Shown: positions 57,901 to 64,000 of the stretch, in pieces | Layout: each line of letters begins with the position of its first letter | Numbering within the stretch: position 1 is the stretch's first letter | NCBI GenBank assembly: GCA_916613615.1 | Contig: OU744735.1 | Location: forward strand, 38,761,468 to 38,825,467 | Reading direction: 5' to 3' | From: Steromphala cineraria | Taxonomy: Eukaryota; Mollusca; Gastropoda; Trochida; Trochidae | DNA: 64,000 bases | Translations under genes and position numbers: made by a program | Notes under the pieces: generated by a model | What the model was told of the DNA's origin: nothing | The model's input: only the letters and a program-made list of their open reading frames with translations | The model's database searches: none

Positions 57901-60900
57901 GTGATGTAAATGAACAGACGAAGTTGAACCCCAAAACAAAGGAAAAGAGGTCAAAGGTCAAATCACAAAGTGAAACTTCGGACAATCAAGTTGCAAACAC
58001 CAAAGAAATGAAAGAAACGGCCAACTTGCTCTCAAAGAAAAGCATGGACACTGTAAAACATGGGGCCTCAGGCGACCATTTGCAAAAAAGTGAATCTGGA
58101 GAATTTCTTGATGCCCTCTCAGACTTGGGATCGTCGCCAGGGACACAAAGGTCAAAGTTATCTGTTACAACGTCAATAACAACGCCTGCCTCTGAAACTT
58201 CATCAAATTTACATAAGTCATCTTCAACAAAATCCATCATTATTGGGAAAAGTAAGTATCACAGTATTGTTTATCTTTGAGTGTCTCATTCGTGTTTATG
58301 AATTTGCACCCTTGAAATGCCGATAGTTCTTTTGTTGAAAATTCTTTTTAATTTCAAGCCATTTAGGCTACATATTCATTTCAAAATAAATTGAAGAAGA
58401 ACAGTTTGTATTTGTTTAACTAAGAACTAAAAGAAATAATCCATGAAAGTATGATTTCATTAGTTCATAATCTATGATTTTATCAATAAAATTTTCAAAT
58501 TCAAATTGTATTTAAAACTTTCAAATGACGAATAGTTTGTATTTGTTTATCTAAGAATTAAGAGAAATAATCCATAAAAGTATGATTTCAAAATCTATGA
58601 TTTTATCAATAAAATTTTCAAAATTCAAATTGTATTTATTTCAGTTCCTAGGAAAAATGTGCAATATCGTAGCGTCATCTCGGACATCTTTGACGGCAGG
58701 ATACTCAGTTCTGTTATGTGTCTCATGTGTGAAAGAGTAAGTATGACACTCAATATTGAAGTTATATAGAAGTTTGTAGTATTGATATAATACATATATC
58801 TAATGATCGACTTTTATATTTTCCTCTAAAACAATGTTTCAAGTATAAAAGGTTATCATACAAATCAAATAAAACAGTATGTGGTGATTCTTTAAGTCCT
58901 ATGATAGCAATTGTTTTATTGTCATTTTCATATTTAAATATCACCGAAGAATTCTCAAAATATCTCACCAAAACTTTTCCCACTGTATTTGTGCATTTCA
59001 CAAATTGAAAACTAAACTTGTAGAATTTCAACAATATAGCACTGAAGTCTTCTAAATACAGTTCTAACTTTATGACTTGCTGTCAATAGTCTGTAAAGAG
59101 GATTATAAGGCCAAAACAAATAGATGTGTAATCTTATTATACAAGATAGTTGTGAGTAGGTAGGGAAATGTTTTAATCTTTAACCATCTATTTTTTGGGG
59201 TAATTTTTGCCCCTATTTTCATGTCTAATTACAGCATATGTATCTGTATATTGATTTATGTGATGTAAATTGGTAATTAATTAATGACAATATGTGTTGT
59301 TATGCTTTTTGATTGTTCACCTAGTTTGCATTGATAGGTCATTGCTAACTGACATAATTTACCTGATAAAAACTTTCAGAAGCGCAAAAAATTATGGGTC
59401 GGTAGGGTTACCCGAAACTCAATATATTATTGTTTTGGTCTGGTCATGGCCATTATCATTGTACATGTACGTGTAATGATAAAACTTCTAAAACATTTCC
59501 CAACATATCACAGCATATCTGCCCAACAATGATACAAATTATGATAATTTTGTAGCACAGAAACATTATGGGTTTGTCGGGTTACCTGAAACCCAATATA
59601 TTAACATTTTGGCATCATCATTGTCATAATCGTTGTCTTTGTAAATGTTCCGTGTTGACATCAAGACTTCTATCATAGAAGAATTTACCAGCCCTGTTCT
59701 CACTGTATGACTTGTCCCGTGCCAGGTGTCGACGACAAAAGAGACATTCCAGGACCTGAGTCTACCCATCCCGAGCAAGGACCATCTACACGTGTTGCAC
59801 TCCAACCAGGCGGTCGGGCCGGGGTCAGGAGTCGTCAAGGGCGGGGCATGCGGGGAGGTCAACCAGGGCTTCCTCTCTGTGATGTTTGCCTGGATGAAGA
59901 GGTAAATATTGTACAAGATGTGGGTTCCTTTGCCCATACTCTCTCAGGAGGAGGAAAAGGTCTAGAAAGCTGAAATAATAACGATTTATAGATCTTGTGA
60001 TCCTTACCTTAAAAATCTTATTGGTGTCAACCAAGGCTTCCTCTCTGTCATGTTTGCCTGGATGAAGAGGTAAATTTGTTCATGTTCATCTCAGGAGAAA
60101 TAGGTCTAGAAAACTGAAATCTTGTGAATAGATTTCTTTGCTGATGGGGATGAAAATTAATTAATTTTGAGACCCTTTGGCTTAGATAATGTCCTAATAA
60201 ATCTCTTTGTGTTTTATACTCCTTGAGCAAAAGTCTGTAAGTTTGAAATCATGTGACCAGACTGAACTGAATTATATTTTTATGAAATTAGTGATCCAGT
60301 GACCAAAAACAATGAGAATTAATATATTAGTAGGATTAATATTACTATAACTAATATGAATCCTGATGAACTACAAAGCCTACGGCTCCATCCATCCACT
60401 GTATCCATATCAAATAGCAACTCAGTTGTGTTCAATTTATTCATAGAGTGTAGAATGTGAAGTGTAAAGATATGAATGTGTTGCAGCTGGTTTGTTGGGC
60501 CGACCATCTCCCTCCAGGACTGTTTGGCAGCTTTCTTCTCTGCTGACGAGCTCAAGGGAGACAACATGTACAGCTGTGAAAAGTGCAAAAAGTGAGTTAC
60601 ATTTTTATCTTACGAGGGCAGTTAGAAGGCTTCAAGGCTACATTTAACTTTTTCATTGTGATTAATGTTATAAGGTTTGCCTATGACGTTGCCTTCTCTA
60701 TGGGCTTGTCCTCAAATGTCGAGAAGGAGGTTTTGAGTATATTCTTTAATTTTGCAACCATGATAATAAACAGAATATGATATTTGTGCCAATGACATAC
60801 TATGTTTACAACACTCGTGCCTAAAAATTCAAGGCATTAGGGTCATTAACATAGTATGTCATGTACACTCGTATAATAGTTTCTATTTCATACAAAGATA

Positions 60901-63711
60901 TATGTCAGCTATCTACAGCAAGAAGTAAGTAGTATTATCATATAGAGAATATGTCAGAGGTATCTTCAGCAACATGAACCTTTATCCAAAACCTGACATT
61001 AGCAGAGAAATGCAAAAAGAGAAAAAATAATACAAAGTGATTTTAACTCGAAGTGTCAAATGAATTTTACAAAACGGACACAATTGTTGCCGAATGAAAC
61101 GCAAGTTACTGGTACCCATAATGAAATAACCTTTGCTTTGCAGTTGTGATATGTGTACAATTATGAATGAGTTATTTTCAGCTGCATAATCATTTATGAT
61201 AAGCCTTACAATAATCTATGTTTATCATATAATGGGCAGTGTTATCTGTGCAATAAACCCATCTTGTAATCATGTTATCAGATCCCTGATAACAATGCAA
61301 ATGAGGTCAAAACCCGAACTATTTTCTCAAAACTCCATTCATGCCATGCGAGTCCTAAACCGGTCTCTAAACATTGATAACGTTGTCGGGAGTTTTCAGG
61401 TTTTGTGGGTTTTTTATCAATAAAATATCCTAAACAAAATCTGTCAAAACTTATCACGCATTCGTATAGAAATAGCTTGGTTATCGAAGCATTTCAAGTT
61501 GTTTTCATTGTGCGTTTAAAAATAAAACGATATGCAGCTAACAAATATCGGCTATCGAAAAAATAGGTGCTTCAATTTTCGTGCATAACATAGGCCTAGA
61601 TCGCTTTGGTCGTGTCGGTTACCAACTTATCAGCATAAACAAATCATATTCTAGTGGTAGTACAGATTATCTAGTAGCGTAGTTACAAACGCAACAACCT
61701 CACCTTCGCAAATAGTCGACGTTTAGTCTAAGGATACCGTAACTGAACTGCTTAACAACAATGACAATGCAGCTTTTCAAAATGCAGTTAGAGTTACTTC
61801 CCCTGTTGTAGCGACTTTGACAACTGGTTCTTACACATTTTGTGTTATTAAAAAATACAATGTTTACTCGTGCATTGGAAATCAGACTGAACATGTTCAT
61901 AGATTGAAGGAGACGTTTCTATCACTGTGAAAAAAATCATTTCATGAAGGAATATTTCTAGACTGTTCACAACTGTACATCACCGACAATATGACCTTCA
62001 CCTTGGTTTATTGTGAAAGCAATTACTCAGCGAAATCTAAGTCAAACATATTTTTTAGAAGGTATCATATATTCGTTTAAATCCTTTTATTTCAAAATGA
62101 CATTATATGATAAAGAAATTATTAACCTCGTGTGTTTCCGTATCATTAATATCATATAATAGGAATAAAAATATATGTATTATGCTCGCCAAAGGCTCGA
62201 ATAATACAAATTTTATTTCTATTATATGATATTAATGATACGGAAACACACTCGGTTAATAATCTCTATTTAACAATGATTATTATTCCTTTCTTTGCAG
62301 ATTGAGAAATGGATTAAAATATTCCAAGGTTCTTGAGTTGCCAGAAGTGAGTATCAATGAATTGACAATTGATATGCAATTAACAAGGTGAAATTTTAAT
62401 TGAATGGTTTAGTTGGAAGTCGACATATTTACAAGTAAATTAAGTTTAAGTCACTATATATTCAAGAAGTAATGACCCCTTCTTTAGTTATTGCAGTGTA
62501 AAAAAATATTTTATGACTTACACTGCGCAGTTAATTCAAATTGAACCTGAGCAAAAACTCCCTCAAAGACCTTACTTTGCATAAAAAATGTTGTTTTTCT
62601 TTAACAAAATTTCTCTGATAGAAATCAATGTTTTGTATACATAGATAAGTGCAAAACCAGTAATGAAAATGTTATACAGCCCGATTTCTAGCTCAGAGGG
62701 TTGGAAGAGTTAAGGTTTAAAAAAAGAAGCCCAAATCCTTGATTCACTAATCTTCACTAACTTCTACTTCACTCTCAGGTTCTGAGCATCCACTTAAAGC
62801 GCTTCCGACACGAGTTCTATTCATCCAAGATTTCTACCTACGTCTCCTTCCCGCTAGAGGGGCTCGACATGAAGCCCTACCTACACAGAGGTATGTCACC
62901 AAACCACAGTCTAAGTAAACCTAGCCTCAATATTATCTGTTTCACTCCTATACTGAGTCTAGAAAGGTCTAGGAGAGGGTCGCGTCAGCCCACGCATCAA
63001 ATTGACCAATCAGAACTCGTCTTACCAAGCCACAATAGTCTTCTTTCGCACGTATAGCGTTGGAGTGTCATAGGTCGCAGAAAGGTCGGCTGACGTGACC
63101 CTAAACTAGGCCTTGATAGACTCAGTATAGGAGTGAAACGGATAATATTAAGGCTAGGTTTACTTAGACTGACCAAACTTATTTGTCTTTGGCTGTAACC
63201 TGAACAAGGTACACTGAATCGGTGGTTATAAATCTGACCTGCTGAGTTGAGGGACTCGCTACCAAAAGGTTTCCTGAGTCTAAGGTGTTTTGAGTGCGTC
63301 TCTCAATAACCATGAACCAAACGTTTTGTGAGTTTTTTTATTGCAAGTGTAAGTCCTCTTGAGATTCCTACTCCTCGTCTGTCTGTGGGCCTAATTTCTG
63401 GTTCGACTCCTATACATCAATTGACATCCTAATGGCCTTTGACCGTTTGTAAATTATGCTGTAAGTGTTTTTGGTAAGTGATGCTGTAGGTGAATACCGT
63501 GATATGTAAGCACCGCTAATAATAACAAAGATATCATAACATTACCAGCGGTTAATGTTAAATATTAAGTTTTGACGCACAAAACAGCAGGCTTTAATTT
63601 GAAAGTGAAGTGGTATGTGATGTGAACTTGATGCTTTCATTGCAGACTGTAAATCTGAAGTGACGGTCTACAACCTTGTTGCAGTCATCTGTCACCATGG
63701 AACAGCAGGAG
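51845..63711 (+). CDS. USP20: USP20/USP33-type ubiquitin carboxyl-terminal hydrolase (3' end beyond window)
   Basis: Cysteine protease removing ubiquitin from substrates. Exons: 51845-51931, 52443-52562, 53578-53678, 54233-54378, 54825-54894, 55469-55582, 56166-56244, 57639-58251, 58645-58736, 59726-59901, 60487-60591, 62301-62346, 62779-62890, 63646-63711; about 642 residues. N-terminal zf-UBP with ligands C7, H9, C33, C36, C46, C51, C56, H63, H67, H73, C86, C89. Catalytic Cys about 163 in [14 protein letters not shown]. Box [18 protein letters not shown] spans exons 7-8. A roughly 180-residue Ser/Lys/Glu-rich insert follows, then [11 protein letters not shown], zinc-ribbon CLMC and CEKC pairs, [12 protein letters not shown] and VICHHGTAG. 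The GHYIAY His box and the DUSP domains lie outside. One ancestral gene is expected in invertebrates for vertebrate USP20 and USP33; linkage to CRAT/PTPA favours the USP20 name. Intron 4 is GC-AG. Confidence 0.93.
53308..53515 (-). repeat. CTAGCC-type element, reverse copy
   Basis: Starts CAGGGTTCTAAATTAGCACT and ends TTTCGACCCCTG, matching the cluster at 19741-20445 in reverse. Located in USP20 intron 2, 60 bp before exon 3. Confidence 0.8.
54233..54378 (+). CDS. USP20: USP20 exon 4, acidic/serine linker, ends at a GC donor
   Basis: Links the zf-UBP to the catalytic domain; Ser/Asp/Glu-rich ([15 protein letters not shown]). The end is set by frame: splitting after AG before GCAAGT restores the conserved [11 protein letters not shown] with the next exon, whereas the GT four bases further on would shift frame. 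Confidence 0.9.
54918..55091. mobile_element. pogo/Tc1-type MITE, TA TSD
   Basis: CAGTAGAACTCGGATATAAC at the left, GCTATATCCGTGTTTTACTG at the right, flanked by TA. Same family as 34676-34820. Inserted 23 bp after the donor of USP20 exon 5. Confidence 0.88.
55598..56047. repeat. Recent 228-bp tandem duplication
   Basis: Units 55598-55825 and 55826-56047 differ at only about two bases over 222. Located in USP20 intron 6, just after the exon 6 donor; it does not include exon sequence. Confidence 0.93.
56498..56583. mobile_element. Small foldback MITE, 86 bp
   Basis: GGCCTGTATTCATAAAGCTT and TTAGAAGCTTTATGAATACC then GGCC form a stem around TTCTTAAGCACCAAGAATTC. Confidence 0.82.
56685..57518 (-). 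repeat. Modular hairpin/tandem-array element, family I copy 2
   Basis: Reverse-oriented copy of the element at 12901-13454, with the internal unit duplicated again (units near 56755, 56900, 57040, 57190, 57340). It split the second copy of an intronic tandem duplication, so its empty site is readable at 56331-56345. The 207-codon open frame within it is repeat-derived. Confidence 0.88.
57639..58251 (+). CDS. USP20: USP20 exon 8, catalytic-domain insert
   Basis: Starts [20 protein letters not shown], part of the fold, then about 180 residues of low-complexity Ser, Lys, Asp and Glu (for example DSDSDCGEE and [11 protein letters not shown]), ending IIIGK before a GTAAGT donor. USP20 and USP33 carry an unstructured insert at the same place; its sequence is not conserved. 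It is the longest exon of the window. Confidence 0.92.
58737..59725 (+). other. USP20 intron 9
   Basis: Nearly 1 kb of AT-rich DNA. A diverged direct repeat ATTATGGGTCGGTAGGGTTA / ATTATGGGTTTGTCGGGTTA at about 59390 and 59567, with matching tails GAAACYCAATATATTA. Nothing else seen. Confidence 0.5.
60025..60120 (+). pseudogene. Partial duplicate of USP20 exon 10, 3' edge
   Basis: GTCAACCAAGGCTTCCTCTC to GATGAAGAGGTAAAT repeats the last 45 nt of exon 10 with its donor (true donor 59902), about 168 bp downstream, then part of the intron. No acceptor precedes it. Confidence 0.87.
60592..62117 (+). other. USP20 intron 11, left part
   Basis: Contains an inverted pair ATGACATACTATGTT / AACATAGTATGTCAT (60793-60862) and a roughly 350-bp moderately GC-richer stretch (61190-61540) without a supported ORF. 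Confidence 0.45.
62118..62263. repeat. Foldback palindrome, 146 bp
   Basis: Arms ATTATTAACCTCGTGTGTTT and mirror, with GATATTAAT and ATTATATGATATT inner parts, around CTCGCCAAAGGCTCG. Ends 37 bp before USP20 exon 12. Confidence 0.9.
62905..63171. mobile_element. MITE family CAGTCTAAG, full copy, 7-bp TSD
   Basis: Left end CACAGTCTAAGTAAACCTAG, right end CTAGGTTTACTTAGACTG, arms of about 55 bp, flanked by ACCAAAC (62898-62904 and 63172-63178). In USP20 intron 13, starting 15 bp after exon 13. Confidence 0.85.
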
Positions 63712-64000
63712 GTACGTTATCTTCATTCTTTGTGAAAACATTTGGCTATATATACGGTAGTATGAATGCCTACCTGTAGCAGTCTTATCCTCGGTCCTGA
63801 CAAGTCCTGGGAAAAGTTGTCCTCTTCTATGGTTTTGTGTTGCTAAATAATTTTAGACAATGGTTATTTCTTACCACTGCAATGGGTATCGCTCAGAATT
63901 AGCCAAATGATCCCCTCAGGACATGACTATGAAACAATACTTTGTTTCTGGGTTCAAATATTGAAGGAATGATTGTTAAAAGCAATGATTTCAAAAAGGT

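Noticed and set aside
59707..59973. 88-codon frame rich in Gly and Arg
   Set aside because: Alternative frame over USP20 exon 10; the exon frame encodes [16 protein letters not shown], which is conserved.
1..64000. CRISPR array, operon or prokaryotic system
   Set aside because: The direct repeats are minisatellites, tandem repeat units or transposon copies without spaced unique spacers, and the genes are spliced eukaryotic ones.

Overview
The window is a piece of an animal nuclear genome: AT-rich, with GT-AG introns, three conserved metazoan genes, and a heavy load of short DNA-transposon derivatives, tRNA-derived SINEs and truncated non-LTR retrotransposons. The style of the repeats (several families ending in G-rich hairpins, GACGGACG runs and arrays rich in AAGGTCA) points to a marine lophotrochozoan, probably a bivalve mollusc. 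That assignment is inference. The protein identities are much firmer, because exon phases join without error along all three genes.

Layout. (1) 1-9843: gene-free repeat-rich DNA. (2) 9844-25630, minus strand: PTPA, the phosphotyrosyl phosphatase (PP2A) activator, 10 exons, 327 codons, complete. Its 7.6 kb first intron holds a 5'-truncated LINE that is itself split by a 2.5 kb DNA element. (3) 25631-25797: a 167-bp shared promoter. (4) 25798-39243, plus strand: CRAT, carnitine O-acetyltransferase, 14 exons, 626 codons, complete. (5) 39244-51844: gene-free DNA with two LINE remnants, several MITEs, a telomere-like cassette and a SINE. (6) 51845 to beyond 63711, plus strand: the USP20/USP33 ubiquitin hydrolase, 14 exons seen. 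The catalytic Cys is inside the window; the His box is past its right edge.

PTPA and CRAT are head to head, as they are in human 9q34.11, and human USP20 lies in the same band. The window therefore looks like a surviving piece of an ancient bilaterian linkage group. CRAT shuttles acetyl groups between CoA and carnitine in mitochondria and peroxisomes. PTPA is a PP2A-activating isomerase. USP20/33 is a deubiquitinase. I see no shared pathway beyond the common promoter of the first two.

Most of the unusual content is repeat biology: nested insertions with readable target-site duplications, a SINE family sharing its 3' tail with a LINE in the same window, modular hairpin/tandem-array elements that spread nuclear-receptor half-sites, foldback palindromes with a common loop, and partial tandem copies of one exon edge in each of the three genes. 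I found no CRISPR array, operon, intact tRNA or rRNA gene. Exon boundaries were set by splice consensus, reading frame and remembered family sequence, not by alignment or transcripts.
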